Origin: Neorhizobium sp. NCHU2750
GTDB taxonomy: Bacteria; Pseudomonadota; Alphaproteobacteria; Rhizobiales; Rhizobiaceae
Assembly (NCBI RefSeq): GCF_003597675.1
Contig: NZ_CP030829.1
Span: forward strand, 248,001-312,000
Length of the DNA: 64,000 bases
Direction: 5' to 3'
This document shows, one piece after another, positions 9,419 through 18,299 of the stretch. The notes under the pieces were generated by a model. The model made no database searches and was not told where the DNA came from. It saw only the letters and a list, made by a program, of their open reading frames with translations. Numbering within the stretch: the stretch's first letter is position 1; each line of letters opens with the position of its first letter. The position numbers were made by a program, and so were the translations under genes.

Positions 9419-10186
9419 ATGAGCCTCGCCCTCAATCAACAGATCGTCCTTGTGACGGGAGCCAGCCGTGGCCTGGGTGCCGCGATCGCAGCGGCTTTCG
9501 CCCGGGAAGGCGCCCGCGTCGCCATCAACTATCACCAGAGCAAGGACAAGGCAGACGCACTTGCCGCCGAACTCGGCCCGAACGCCCATGCCTTCGGGGC
9601 GGATGTTCGTGATCCGGCTGCCGTCCGCGCGATGATATCAGAAATCGAGACAGTCTTCGGCGCTCCGCCGACCACCGCCGTCCACAATGCGCTGACCGAC
9701 TTCTCCTTCAACGGTGATGCCCGCTCAAAGCTGGATGAGATGTCCTGGAGTGAAATTTCGGCACAGCTTGACACCGCACTCAAGGGCGCACTGAATGTCA
9801 TCCAGGCCGTCAGGCCCGCGATGGAGAAGGCAGGCTTCGGCCGCATCGTGACGATCGGCACCAATCTCTTCCAGAATCCCGTGGTGCCCTATCACGATTA
9901 TACCGCTGCCAAGGCTGCGTTATTGTCGCTGACCCGCACTGCCGCGGCCGAGCTTGGCCCGGTCGGCATCACGGTCAACATGGTCTCCGGCGGGCTGTTG
10001 CAGACAACCGATGCCAGCCGCGCGACACCCGATGCGGTCTTCGACATCATTGCAGCCAATACGCCGCTAAGACGTGTCACCACGCCGGAGGAAGCCGCGG
10101 ATGCGGTGCTGTTCTTCGCCAGCCCCTGGGCAAGATCCGTTACCGGACAAAACCTGATCGTCGATGGTGGTCTGGTTTACGGCTGA
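9419..10186 (+). CDS. Short-chain dehydrogenase/reductase (3-oxoacyl-ACP reductase-like)
   Basis: This 255-residue Rossmann-fold oxidoreductase has the NAD(P) motif TGASRGLGAAIA (residues 14-25), a catalytic YxxxK (YTAAK, with YHD before it), and a C-terminal TGQNLIVDGG block. It begins three bases after thiD, so it is part of the riboswitch-controlled thi operon. The Asn of the usual NNAG is replaced by HNA in VHNALTD. Its substrate is unknown; the operon position suggests a role tied to thiamine or precursor chemistry, but this is inference only. Confidence 0.85.
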   Translation: MSLALNQQIVLVTGASRGLGAAIAAAFAREGARVAINYHQSKDKADALAAELGPNAHAFGADVRDPAAVRAMISEIETVFGAPPTTAVHNALTDFSFNGDARSKLDEMSWSEISAQLDTALKGALNVIQAVRPAMEKAGFGRIVTIGTNLFQNPVVPYHDYTAAKAALLSLTRTAAAELGPVGITVNMVSGGLLQTTDASRATPDAVFDIIAANTPLRRVTTPEEAADAVLFFASPWARSVTGQNLIVDGGLVYG

Positions 10187-10187
10187 A

Positions 10188-10206
10188 GATGAGGCAAACC
10201 CTCGTC
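10188..10206. terminator. Convergent hairpin between SDR gene and GntR gene
   Basis: GATGAGG (10188-10194) pairs with CCTCGTC (10200-10206), one pair being G-U, in the 24 bases between two convergent stop codons. It could serve both directions. Confidence 0.4.
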
Positions 10207-10210
10207 CTCG

Positions 10211-10867
10211 CTATTCGCCGTGGCGTTCCAGCGATTTGAGAACCGTCCGTTCGGACAGGGTGAGGTAGACTTCCATTTCGGCAGCTGCCTCATTCGCCTT
10301 GCCGTCCTCGACAAGCCGGAGAATGTTCTCGTTCAACTCGACGAATGGTGCGTGCAACTGTTCCGGATTGGCAAGAAGGCCGAAACCGAGGCGCAGTTCT
10401 GCAGCGATGCGCTCGTAGAATTCGCTCAGCCGCGTGCTGTCGGCAAGATCAACCACCGCTGCATGAAAGCGCATGTTGGAACTGCCGACATCAACCCAGT
10501 CCAGTGCCTCACGTCCGCGCTTGGCCTTCTCGACCGCCTCGTGCATCACAGCGACAGCGGTATGACGAGGCCAGGACTGGCGCAGCGCGCCGCACTCCAC
10601 CATCCGGCGCACCCGATAGATATCGATGATCGTCGCCATGTTCGGCACAGCGACGAACACGCCGCGATTGGCTTCGTGGCGCACAAGGCCGTCCTTGGTC
10701 AGAAGGCGGAATGCCTCGCGCAGCGAATTGCGCGACACGTCGAAACGCTCGCTGAAGGCAGCCTCAGACAGGCGCTGGCCGGGCGCGAGTTCGCCTGAAA
10801 TCAGAAGACTGCGAATCTCCCGCGCCAGCCGATCCGATAGCGGCAAGCCGTCCAGGTTTTTACTCAT
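10211..10867 (-). CDS. GntR/FadR-family transcriptional regulator of the 5-oxoproline operon
   Basis: This 218-residue protein has an N-terminal winged helix (about residues 10-75; SERFDVSRNSLREAFRLL is the recognition region) and an all-helical FCD ligand domain (about 85-210) with an RRMVECGAL helix and metal-site-type residues (Asp/Asn/His in SSNMRFHAAVVDLA). It is transcribed away from the NRAMP-PxpA operon, and the shared promoter region holds an AT-rich palindrome that is a plausible binding site. It replaces KipR, the IclR-type regulator found in the comparable Bacillus cluster. The effector might be 5-oxoproline or glutamate; this is a guess from context. Confidence 0.88.
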   Translation of the reverse strand: MSKNLDGLPLSDRLAREIRSLLISGELAPGQRLSEAAFSERFDVSRNSLREAFRLLTKDGLVRHEANRGVFVAVPNMATIIDIYRVRRMVECGALRQSWPRHTAVAVMHEAVEKAKRGREALDWVDVGSSNMRFHAAVVDLADSTRLSEFYERIAAELRLGFGLLANPEQLHAPFVELNENILRLVEDGKANEAAAEMEVYLTLSERTVLKSLERHGE

Positions 10868-11012
10868 TGCGCCCTATCCTCAAACCCGCTGGCAGTTCTT
10901 CTCTGAGACTCCGGCATTGTCGTCTCGCCGCTCTTAGCACAATCGGTGAGCAAATCACCTGATTTCCTGCCAAAACCTTGGCCTTAAAGTCCAACAAATA
11001 GACAATATAATG

Positions 11013-11044
11013 GAACAATATGATAGAATTGTTGAACAATATTG
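11013..11044. promoter_or_regulatory. Candidate GntR operator in the divergent promoter region
   Basis: ATTGTTGAACAAT at 11028-11040 is a palindrome around a single central G. GAACAATAT also occurs twice as an exact direct repeat (11013-11021 and 11034-11042), 21 bp apart, that is about two helical turns. This is in the only AT-rich block between the divergent GntR gene and the NRAMP-like gene. Confidence 0.6.
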
Positions 11045-11115
11045 ACATTCCTCCGAAACCAGCCAAGATCGGCCAGCATCCGCGAGGGGCGGATAGCAAT
11101 AACCGGAGAAACGCC

Positions 11116-12369
11116 ATGCAGCAGAACGAGCTTGCACAAAGCGCCCCGCAGCCCACCGAGAAGAGCGCTACCAGCCATCGCTACGCCTTGTTTTCGGCCA
11201 TGTTCCTGATGTCGATGTCGGCGGTTGGGCCCGGCTTCATCACCCAGACAGCAACCTTCACCGTCAAGCTCGGTGCGGCCTTCGCCTTCGCGATCCTGAT
11301 TTCGGTGATCGTAGACTTCGCCGTGCAGGCAAACATCTGGCGGATCGTCGCCGTAACCAAGATGCGCGCCCCCGCCATCGCCAATGCCGCGATCCCTGGC
11401 GCCGGCTTCCTGCTCGCCATCATCGTCATCATCGGCGGCCTGTTCTTCAACGTCGGCAATATCGGCGGCGCCGGGCTCGGTCTCAACGCCATGATCGACA
11501 TGGACCCGAAGATCGGCGGCGCCATCGGTGCCATCGCTGCGATCGGCATCTTCCTGTCGCGCCGCGCCGGCGTTGCCATGGACCGCGTGGTCTTCGTCGC
11601 CGCCTTCGTCAAGGCTGCGCTGATCATCTATGCAACCATCGAATCCGGCCCACCCGTCGCGGAAGCCTTCCACCAGACCTTCTTCCCGAGCAACATCGAT
11701 TTCGCCACTATCACCACGATCGTCGGCGGCACCGTGGGCGGCTATATCACCTATGCCGGTGCCCATCGCCTGCTCGACAAGGGTACGGTCGGTGTCGAGA
11801 ACCTCGCGGCAGTCAACCGCGCGGCTCTGAGCGGCATCGCCATCACCGGTGTCCTGCGCTACATCCTCTTCCTCGCCATCCTGGGCGTCGTCGCCAGCGG
11901 TGTCGTCATCGACCTCTCCGGCAAGGCAGCCAACCCGGCCGGCCAGGCCTTCCATTCCGCGGCCGGCGATATCGGTTTCCGCCTCTTCGGCGCGGTCTTC
12001 CTTGCCTCCGCGATGACCAGCATCATCGGCGCCGCCTACACGTCGGTGTCGTTCCTCACCGCCTTCAAGCCCGACATGACGGAGCGTCAGCGCAATATCG
12101 CCACCGTCGGCTTCATCGCCATCTCGCTGATCGCCTATATTCTGATCACGACGCCACCTGCAGCCATGCTGGTCTTCGTCGGCGGCCTGAACGGTCTCGT
12201 CCTGCCGATCGGCCTGTCGATCTTCATGTATGCGGCCTGGAAGCGTACGGACCTGATGCACGGCTATCGCTATCCGCGCTGGCTGCTGATCATCGGCGTT
12301 CTGACTTGCATCCTGACCTGGTACATGGCCTACAACTCGGTCGGCGCCATCTTCGCCCTGCTTAAATAG
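11116..12369 (+). CDS. NRAMP-family transporter of the 5-oxoproline cluster (YcsG-like)
   Basis: This 417-residue integral membrane protein has about eleven hydrophobic segments and the NRAMP-like openings SAVGPGFITQTATFT and NIGGAGLGLNAM. The DPGN metal-binding signature of true metal importers is not seen in the first helix (it reads GPGF), which fits the YcsG-like branch that accompanies 5-oxoprolinase genes and probably carries an organic substrate. The open frame extends to 11020 through the operator region; ATG 11116 has a GGAGAAA site and is the better start. It is first in the operon. Confidence 0.8.
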   Translation: MQQNELAQSAPQPTEKSATSHRYALFSAMFLMSMSAVGPGFITQTATFTVKLGAAFAFAILISVIVDFAVQANIWRIVAVTKMRAPAIANAAIPGAGFLLAIIVIIGGLFFNVGNIGGAGLGLNAMIDMDPKIGGAIGAIAAIGIFLSRRAGVAMDRVVFVAAFVKAALIIYATIESGPPVAEAFHQTFFPSNIDFATITTIVGGTVGGYITYAGAHRLLDKGTVGVENLAAVNRAALSGIAITGVLRYILFLAILGVVASGVVIDLSGKAANPAGQAFHSAAGDIGFRLFGAVFLASAMTSIIGAAYTSVSFLTAFKPDMTERQRNIATVGFIAISLIAYILITTPPAAMLVFVGGLNGLVLPIGLSIFMYAAWKRTDLMHGYRYPRWLLIIGVLTCILTWYMAYNSVGAIFALLK

Positions 12370-12422
12370 AACCTGAGCCGGCAGAACGCTAAAACAGAAA
12401 CGACCACTGAGGAGACACGAAC

Positions 12423-13190
12423 TTGGCTGCTATCGACCTCAACAGCGACCTCGGCGAAAGCTACGGCGCCTGGACCATGGGAGACGACGACGCGATGCTG
12501 ACAGTCGTCTCAGGCGCCAACATCGCCTGTGGCTTCCATGCCGGAGATCCGGCAGGGCTTTACCGCACGGTAAAGAACGCTGTACAAAAGGGCGTCGTCA
12601 TCGGTGCACATGTCTCCTATCCGGATCGCGTCGGTTTCGGCCGCCGCGATCTGGATGCCACGTCGGAAGAACTCACTGCCGACGTCATCTATCAGATCGG
12701 CGCCTTGAAAGGCATTGCCGCTGCCGCTGGCACGTCGGTTCGATACGTCAAGCCACACGGCGCTCTCTATAACCGGATTGCCACCGACCCGAAGCAGGGC
12801 CAGGCCGTCATCGATGCAATCAAGGCGATCGATCCGTCGCTGGTGCTGATGGGCCTCGCCAATGCGCCGATCCTCGACCTTGCGAGAAAGTCGGGACTGA
12901 CTGTCATCGCCGAAGCGTTCGCCGATCGCGCCTATACGCCGCAAGGTAATCTCGTATCGCGCCGCGAGGCCGGCGCGGTACTGCATGACGCCCAGAAAAT
13001 CGCTGACCGCATGGTCGGGCTTGCCCGCAACGGCACGCTCGAAGCAATCGATGGCAGCATGATCCGCGTCGAGGCGCAATCGATCTGCGTCCATGGCGAC
13101 AGCCCCGGCGCTGTCGCCATCGCCCAGGAAATCAGCAATCGCTTCAAGGCGGAAGGTATCGCCATCCGCTCCTTCATTGCAGAAACGTGA
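12423..13190 (+). CDS. pxpA: 5-oxoprolinase subunit A (LamB/YcsF family)
   Basis: This 255-residue protein starts at a TTG: the family's N-terminal signature [14 protein letters not shown] follows at residue 4, a GAGGAG site lies 8 bases upstream, and the next Met is inside the fold. Other family blocks are [38 protein letters not shown] and CVHGDSPGA. PxpA acts with PxpB and PxpC in ATP-dependent opening of 5-oxoproline (pyroglutamate) to glutamate in bacteria. It sits between the transporter and the DUF1445 gene. Confidence 0.92.
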   Translation: MAAIDLNSDLGESYGAWTMGDDDAMLTVVSGANIACGFHAGDPAGLYRTVKNAVQKGVVIGAHVSYPDRVGFGRRDLDATSEELTADVIYQIGALKGIAAAAGTSVRYVKPHGALYNRIATDPKQGQAVIDAIKAIDPSLVLMGLANAPILDLARKSGLTVIAEAFADRAYTPQGNLVSRREAGAVLHDAQKIADRMVGLARNGTLEAIDGSMIRVEAQSICVHGDSPGAVAIAQEISNRFKAEGIAIRSFIAET

Positions 13191-13200
13191 GCACGGCGCC

Positions 13201-14010
13201 ATGACGATCCCGACAGCCTATCTCGACCATGTCGATACCCGTGCAGCACAGGATGCGCGTGCCACCTATCGCAACGGCCTCGTTGCCCCGACATCCGGCA
13301 TAGCTCCGGGCTTCACCCAGGCAAACATGATCGTGCTGCCGCGCGACTGGGCTTTCGACTTCCTTCTCTATGCGCAGCGCAATCCGAAACCCTGCCCTGT
13401 TCTTGATGTATCCGATCCGGGTTCTCCAACGACGCTGCTTGCCCCCGGCGCCGATCTGCGGACCGACCTGCCGCTCTACCGTATCTGGCGCGATGGCAAG
13501 CTGGTCGAGGAAACGGCGGACGCAACGAAGGCCTGGGCTGAACGTGACGATCTGGTCTCGTTCCTGATTGGCTGCAGCTTCACCTTCGAGACGCCGATGG
13601 TCGAAGCCGGCATCGAGATCCGCCATATGACGGACAAGTCGAACGTGCCTATGTATCTCACCAACCGGCCTTGCCGACCGGCCGGTCGCTTCAAGGGCAA
13701 CATGGTCGTCTCCATGCGGCCGATCCCGGCATCCCGCGTGGCCGACGCAGCAACGATTTCCGGCCGCTTCCCGGCCGTCCATGGCGCCCCCGTCCATGTG
13801 GGCGCACCCGAGGAACTCGGCATCAAGGATCTGTCGAAACCGGAATTCGGCGACGCCGTGCGTATCGAACCGGGCGAGGTTCCAGTCTTCTGGGCCTGTG
13901 GTGTTACCCCTCAGGCCGCAGTCATGGCGTCCGGCGTGCCCTTCGCCATTACCCATGCGCCCGGGCACATGTTCATCACCGATATCCCAGACACCGCCTA
14001 CCACGCGTGA
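13201..14010 (+). CDS. DUF1445 family protein, YcsI / D-glutamate cyclase-like
   Basis: This 269-residue protein has the family features [22 protein letters not shown] near the start, [10 protein letters not shown] in the middle and the C-terminal [12 protein letters not shown] followed by [11 protein letters not shown]. The related mitochondrial protein DGLUCY converts D-glutamate to 5-oxo-D-proline, and bacterial members (YcsI) are often annotated as putative hydro-lyases. Placement among 5-oxoprolinase genes fits a role in forming or isomerising 5-oxoproline. The frame runs upstream inside pxpA; ATG 13201, 10 bases after the pxpA stop, gives the standard length. Confidence 0.85.
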   Translation: MTIPTAYLDHVDTRAAQDARATYRNGLVAPTSGIAPGFTQANMIVLPRDWAFDFLLYAQRNPKPCPVLDVSDPGSPTTLLAPGADLRTDLPLYRIWRDGKLVEETADATKAWAERDDLVSFLIGCSFTFETPMVEAGIEIRHMTDKSNVPMYLTNRPCRPAGRFKGNMVVSMRPIPASRVADAATISGRFPAVHGAPVHVGAPEELGIKDLSKPEFGDAVRIEPGEVPVFWACGVTPQAAVMASGVPFAITHAPGHMFITDIPDTAYHA

Positions 14011-14017
14011 CGCCATA

Positions 14018-15619
14018 ATGCGATTTCTCCCCGTCAGCCTCACCACCATCCTCGTCGAACTTGCCGATCTCGATGAGACACTGGCCCTCTTCGCCTCGCT
14101 TTCCGCCGAACCCATCGATGGGGTGGAAGAAACCGTACCGGCCGCGCGCACGCTGATGATCCGCTTCCGACCGGACACGATCAGTGCCGAGCGGCTCGCA
14201 AACGCGCTCAGCCGACGTGATCTGTCTGTCAGACCCGAGCCATCCGACAAGCTCGTCGAGATCCCGGTTCGCTATGACGGCGAGGATCTCGACGACGTGG
14301 CGCGTCTGACCGGCATGACCGTCGAAGAAGTCATCCGCCGCCATACCGAAAGCGAATTCACCGTCGCCTTCTGTGGCTTCGCACCGGGCTTCGGCTATCT
14401 CGCCGGCGGTGATCCGGCCCTCACGGTCCCGCGCCGGCAAAGTCCGCGTACCCGTATTCCACCCGGTTCAGTGGCGCTGGCCGGCGCCTTCAGCGGCGTT
14501 TATCCGCAGGCAAGCCCGGGCGGCTGGCAGATCATCGGTACCACGCCCGAGAAGATGTGGGACATCGATCGCGAACCGGGTGCGCTGTTCCAGCCCGGAT
14601 ATCGGGTCCGCTTCTACGATATGCGGAAGCGACAGGCGCCGACCGAGGTTTCGCCCCATGCACCGACCGCCACTCGCCTGGATCAGGCCATTGAAGATGC
14701 ACCGCATTTCAAGATCCTGACTGCCGCGCTTCCGGCCTGCTTCCAGGATCACGGCCGGTTCGGGCAGACGGGACAGGGCGTTTCAGCCTCCGGCGCGCTT
14801 GATCAGTCGGCATTCCGGGCCGCAAACCGCATCGTCGGCAATCCGGCAGGAACCGCCTGTATCGAGATCACGCTCGGTGGGTTCTCCTTTCAGAGTAACG
14901 CACGGGCCGTCATCGGCATTACCGGCGCGCCCTGCCCCATTACTGTTTCCGCCGCCGGAAACGTGATCGCGCACACGACCTATCAGCCGATTTCGATCGA
15001 ACCCGGTGATATCGTCACTCTCGGCAATCCGACGGCCGGCATGCGCAGCTATCTCGCGGTGCGCGGCGGCTTTGAGGTTGCCCCCGTGCTTGGCAGCGCG
15101 GCGACCGACACGCTTGCTGTCGTGGGCCCCGCTCTGGTCAGGACCGGAACAATCCTTGGCCTTGCAAACAATTCGCGCGGATTGGCAAGCGTCTCCCTCG
15201 ACGAGTTGCCCGCGATCGAGTTTCCCTCCGCGCCGGATATCGTGACGCTCGATATCGTGTTCGGCCCGCGCACCGATTGGTTCACCGACAAGGGGCTCGA
15301 GACACTGACCGGCCAGGTCTGGCAGGTGACGCCGCAATCGAACCGGATCGGCGTTCGTCTTCTGGGCGAGACACCCGTCGAGCGCAAGGACAGTGCCGAA
15401 TTGCCGAGCGAGGGGACGGCTACCGGCGCCATCCAGATCCCGCATAACGGCCAGCCGGTACTGTTTCTCGCCGATCACCCGCTGACCGGAGGCTATCCCG
15501 TCATCGCGGCGGTCGCCGAGCATCATCTCGATCTCGCCGGGCAACTGCCCATCAATGCAAAAATCCGTTTCCGTCCGATCGCGCCGTTTGCCGAGATCTC
15601 GACCGAGACCACGATATGA
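14018..15619 (+). CDS. Fused 5-oxoprolinase subunits B and C (KipI-KipA / AHS1-AHS2 fusion)
   Basis: This 533-residue protein joins two normally separate subunits. Residues about 1-215 are PxpB/KipI-like (ending in [14 protein letters not shown] and a [13 protein letters not shown] block); about 225-525 are PxpC/KipA-like ([52 protein letters not shown]). The two domains are homologous to the carboxyltransferase region of urea carboxylase. ATG 14018 is chosen because it begins the KipI domain and follows the upstream gene by 7 bases; the open frame beyond is a shadow. It overlaps or abuts the biotin carboxylase gene. Confidence 0.9.
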   Translation: MRFLPVSLTTILVELADLDETLALFASLSAEPIDGVEETVPAARTLMIRFRPDTISAERLANALSRRDLSVRPEPSDKLVEIPVRYDGEDLDDVARLTGMTVEEVIRRHTESEFTVAFCGFAPGFGYLAGGDPALTVPRRQSPRTRIPPGSVALAGAFSGVYPQASPGGWQIIGTTPEKMWDIDREPGALFQPGYRVRFYDMRKRQAPTEVSPHAPTATRLDQAIEDAPHFKILTAALPACFQDHGRFGQTGQGVSASGALDQSAFRAANRIVGNPAGTACIEITLGGFSFQSNARAVIGITGAPCPITVSAAGNVIAHTTYQPISIEPGDIVTLGNPTAGMRSYLAVRGGFEVAPVLGSAATDTLAVVGPALVRTGTILGLANNSRGLASVSLDELPAIEFPSAPDIVTLDIVFGPRTDWFTDKGLETLTGQVWQVTPQSNRIGVRLLGETPVERKDSAELPSEGTATGAIQIPHNGQPVLFLADHPLTGGYPVIAAVAEHHLDLAGQLPINAKIRFRPIAPFAEISTETTI

Positions 15620-15636
15620 ATATCAAGGAGAGCCCC

Positions 15637-17364
15637 ATGAAGAAGGTGCTGATTGCCAACCGCGGCGAGATTGCGGTGCGCATCATCCGCGCGTGCCGCG
15701 ACTACGGCCTGACATCCGTCGCCGTCTATGCCGATCCCGATCAGAATGCTCCCTTCGTACAGATGGCCGACGAGTCCTATGGGCTGGACGGCGTTCGCCC
15801 GTCGGAAACCTATCTCGACATCGGCAAGCTGATCGCCACTGCCAAGCGCTCCGGTGCGGATGCCGTGCATCCCGGCTACGGTTTTCTGTCTGAACGTGCC
15901 GAATTCGCACAGGCGGTCATCGATGCCGGTCTGATCTGGATCGGTCCTGCTCCATCGGTCATCGAAGCGCTCGGCGACAAGGTGGAGGCGCGCCATATCG
16001 CCCGCAGCGTCGGCGCACCGCTGGTTGCCGGCAGCGATGGCCCGGTTTCCTCTGCCGACGAAGTCATCGCCTTTGCACGCGAGCATGGTCTTCCGGTCGC
16101 CATCAAGGCCGCCCATGGCGGCGGTGGGCGCGGTCTCAAGGTCGCCTGGAATATGGAAGAGATCGCCGATCTCTATGCTTCGGCAGTTCGCGAGGCGACA
16201 GCCGCCTTCGGTCGCGGTGAATGTTTCCTCGAACGCTTCCTCGACCGGCCTCGCCATATCGAGGCGCAGGTGATCGCAGACACGCATGGCAACGTCCTTG
16301 TCGTCGGAACGCGTGACTGCTCCCTTCAGCGACGCAACCAGAAGCTCGTAGAAGAGGCGCCCGCCCCCTTCCTCAGTGATGATCAGCGCCGCAAGGTGCA
16401 TGACGCGGCAAAGGCGATTTGCGCGGCGGCCGGCTACGTCGGCGCCGGCACCGTGGAATTCCTGCTCGGCATAGACGGCACGATCTCCTTCCTGGAGGTC
16501 AACACCCGCCTGCAGGTCGAACATCCGGTGACCGAAGAGACGACCGGCATCGACCTCGTCATCGAGCAGTTCCGCATTGCCGAGGGACTGCCGCTGCGGG
16601 TGCTCGAAACACCTGTGCCGCGAGGTCATTCGATGGAATTCCGCATCAATGCCGAAGATCCCGGCCGCGGCTTCCTGCCCACACCGGGCAATATCACCAC
16701 CTTTGTCCCGCCCGCCGGTCCCGGCATCCGGCTCGATAGCGGCGTTACGGCAGGTTTTGCCGTGCCGGGCGTCTTCGATAGTCTCATTGCCAAGCTGATC
16801 GTCACCGGCTCGACCCGCGAAGAGGTTATCCGCCGCGCGCGCAGGGCTCTCGACGAGTTCGAGATCGGCGGCATCGCCACGGTTCTGCCTTTCCACCGCG
16901 CCGTGCTCAACGCGGAGGATTTCGTCAATCCTGATGGCATGAAAGTACATACACGGTGGATCGAGACGGAATTTGCCGCGATGCCGGACGCAATGGAGCG
17001 CCCGGAACCGGCCGACGACACCACGCTCGTGCACACCTATCTTGAAATCGACGGCAAACGCGTCTCGGTCGGCCTGCCTGCCGTCCTCCTTGCAGGTCTC
17101 GCTGCATCGGGCGGCACAGCATCCGCTGCTGCTCCGATCTCCCCGGTTGCCGATCAGGGCGTCACCGCATCTGTTTCCGGAACGGTGCAGTCACTCAAGG
17201 TGAAAGATGGCGACATGGTAACCGAAGGCACCCTGCTCGCCGTGCTCGAGGCGATGAAGATGGAAACGCAGGTCGTTGCGCCCCGGGCCGGCAAAGTCAG
17301 GCTGCGGGTAAAGGAAGGCGACTACGTGACGGCCGGAGAGGCTTTGATCACGCTCGACGATTGA
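15637..17364 (+). CDS. Biotin carboxylase fused to biotin carboxyl carrier protein
   Basis: This 575-residue protein has a full biotin carboxylase (residues about 1-450: [31 protein letters not shown], an ATP-grasp Gly-rich loop [26 protein letters not shown]) and a C-terminal biotinyl domain (about 500-575) with the modified lysine in LEAMKMET. It can carboxylate its own biotin from bicarbonate and ATP, but it has no carboxyltransferase domain. A start at 15616 overlaps the preceding stop, yet ATG 15637 has an AAGGAG site six bases upstream and matches the family N-terminus. It is the last gene of the operon. Confidence 0.93.
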   Translation: MKKVLIANRGEIAVRIIRACRDYGLTSVAVYADPDQNAPFVQMADESYGLDGVRPSETYLDIGKLIATAKRSGADAVHPGYGFLSERAEFAQAVIDAGLIWIGPAPSVIEALGDKVEARHIARSVGAPLVAGSDGPVSSADEVIAFAREHGLPVAIKAAHGGGGRGLKVAWNMEEIADLYASAVREATAAFGRGECFLERFLDRPRHIEAQVIADTHGNVLVVGTRDCSLQRRNQKLVEEAPAPFLSDDQRRKVHDAAKAICAAAGYVGAGTVEFLLGIDGTISFLEVNTRLQVEHPVTEETTGIDLVIEQFRIAEGLPLRVLETPVPRGHSMEFRINAEDPGRGFLPTPGNITTFVPPAGPGIRLDSGVTAGFAVPGVFDSLIAKLIVTGSTREEVIRRARRALDEFEIGGIATVLPFHRAVLNAEDFVNPDGMKVHTRWIETEFAAMPDAMERPEPADDTTLVHTYLEIDGKRVSVGLPAVLLAGLAASGGTASAAAPISPVADQGVTASVSGTVQSLKVKDGDMVTEGTLLAVLEAMKMETQVVAPRAGKVRLRVKEGDYVTAGEALITLDD

Positions 17365-17434
17365 TGCCGTGACGCCCGTGTGACGCTCAATCGGCGATCA
17401 CGCTGACACAACCTTGTTCCCTGTCGGTTGCACC

Positions 17435-17472
17435 TCGGCCGTTGCGCTTCAACCCCGCTGCGCAACGGCCGA
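17435..17472 (+). terminator. Strong hairpin after the 5-oxoproline operon
   Basis: TCGGCCGTTGCGC (17435-17447) pairs perfectly with GCGCAACGGCCGA (17460-17472), a 13-bp stem with a 12-base loop, about 70 bases after the biotin carboxylase stop. Only a weak pyrimidine tail (TCTTCACT) follows. It is the most likely end of the operon transcript. Confidence 0.55.
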
Positions 17473-17502
17473 TCTTCACTCGGTTTAGGCAAAGTTTATC
17501 CC

Positions 17503-17592
17503 ATGACCTTCAGATCGTTTCTCGTCGGCGGTATGTTCTTGGCGTCTCTCTGGCTGATCGGAGCCGGCTCACTGGCGCTGGTCTATTCATGA
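17503..17592 (+). CDS. Possible 29-residue single-span membrane peptide
   Basis: A short frame ATG 17503 to TGA 17592 encodes 29 residues: a short polar start MTFRS, then about 22 hydrophobic residues, ending LVYS. It looks like a minimal membrane peptide. There is no clear ribosome site (the upstream bases are AAGTTTATCCC), and it lies just after an operon-end hairpin. Without conservation data it may be chance. The rest of 17365-17658 shows no other gene. Confidence 0.25.
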   Translation: MTFRSFLVGGMFLASLWLIGAGSLALVYS

Positions 17593-17658
17593 ACATCACC
17601 GACAACCGAGCCGTGGGCGGCTAGATTATCTTCTCTTGAGGCGACAGCAGTTCAGCAC

Positions 17659-18222
17659 TCAGCCGATCTTTCCCCAGTCTGGAATAATCTTTTCTATCGG
17701 AAGTGGGTCTACGCTTTGGTAATGGTTGGCGTTGTCGCAAAATTCAAAGCGCCAGCGACGGCTACCTTCAATCGTTTCGATCACCCTATAGCCATTGACG
17801 ATCTCATCCGTGACTTCGACGTCATAGCCCCAAAGCCATCCGCCATAACGGGTTCCCTGGCTGGATCGCAGGACAATCTCGAAAAAATATCCACCTTCCG
17901 CTTCTCTCATACGAAAGATCAGATCCAGATTGTCCTCGTCAGCTTCCAGGACATCACCGGCAGATAAACGGCTCGCAGCGATCCGGGTATTGGCAAGCGC
18001 TCCTATCGGGTAGTAGGGCCGGCCCTTGAACGACATGAACTCGGCAATCGCATAGCCGACATCATCGGCGCGCTGATATGGCTCCGTGACAGCGGTGAAT
18101 GCCATATAGGAACGACCGAACACGATCGGGTTTGCCATTTTTCCTGTCATCGGTATCACTACAACATAGAGCTGCATCGCCTGCGATTCCAGCATGGCGA
18201 ACAACGTCATAAGTTGCGTCAC
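17659..18222 (-). CDS. Hypothetical protein divergent from the YcaO-TfuA operon
   Basis: This frame encodes up to 187 residues and I do not recognise a family. It is Tyr/Trp-rich with acidic patches (VLEADEDNLDLIFRM, YGGWLWGYDVEV) and no obvious membrane span after the first 25 residues. The start is unsure: GTG 18222, ATG 18210, ATG 18195 or ATG 18177 are all in frame and none has a strong ribosome site. It is transcribed away from the BTAD regulator with about 80 bases between them, so shared regulation with the YcaO operon is possible. Confidence 0.6.
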   Translation of the reverse strand: MTQLMTLFAMLESQAMQLYVVVIPMTGKMANPIVFGRSYMAFTAVTEPYQRADDVGYAIAEFMSFKGRPYYPIGALANTRIAASRLSAGDVLEADEDNLDLIFRMREAEGGYFFEIVLRSSQGTRYGGWLWGYDVEVTDEIVNGYRVIETIEGSRRWRFEFCDNANHYQSVDPLPIEKIIPDWGKIG

Positions 18223-18299
18223 ACCGACGTCAAATCGGAATTTCTATCACTTTCAATTTGGTGAAAGTCATTGTTAGATATCGGAACTGGAGTTCGACC

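Noticed and set aside
10984..12261. A 425-codon minus-strand frame opposite the NRAMP-like gene
   Set aside because: It is a low-complexity Asp/Gly/Glu-rich shadow on the antisense strand of a hydrophobic membrane protein; no family features.
15523..17034. A 503-codon minus-strand frame opposite the biotin carboxylase gene
   Set aside because: The plus-strand frame is a clear biotin carboxylase. The minus frame has no recognisable motifs and results from few stops in GC-rich DNA.
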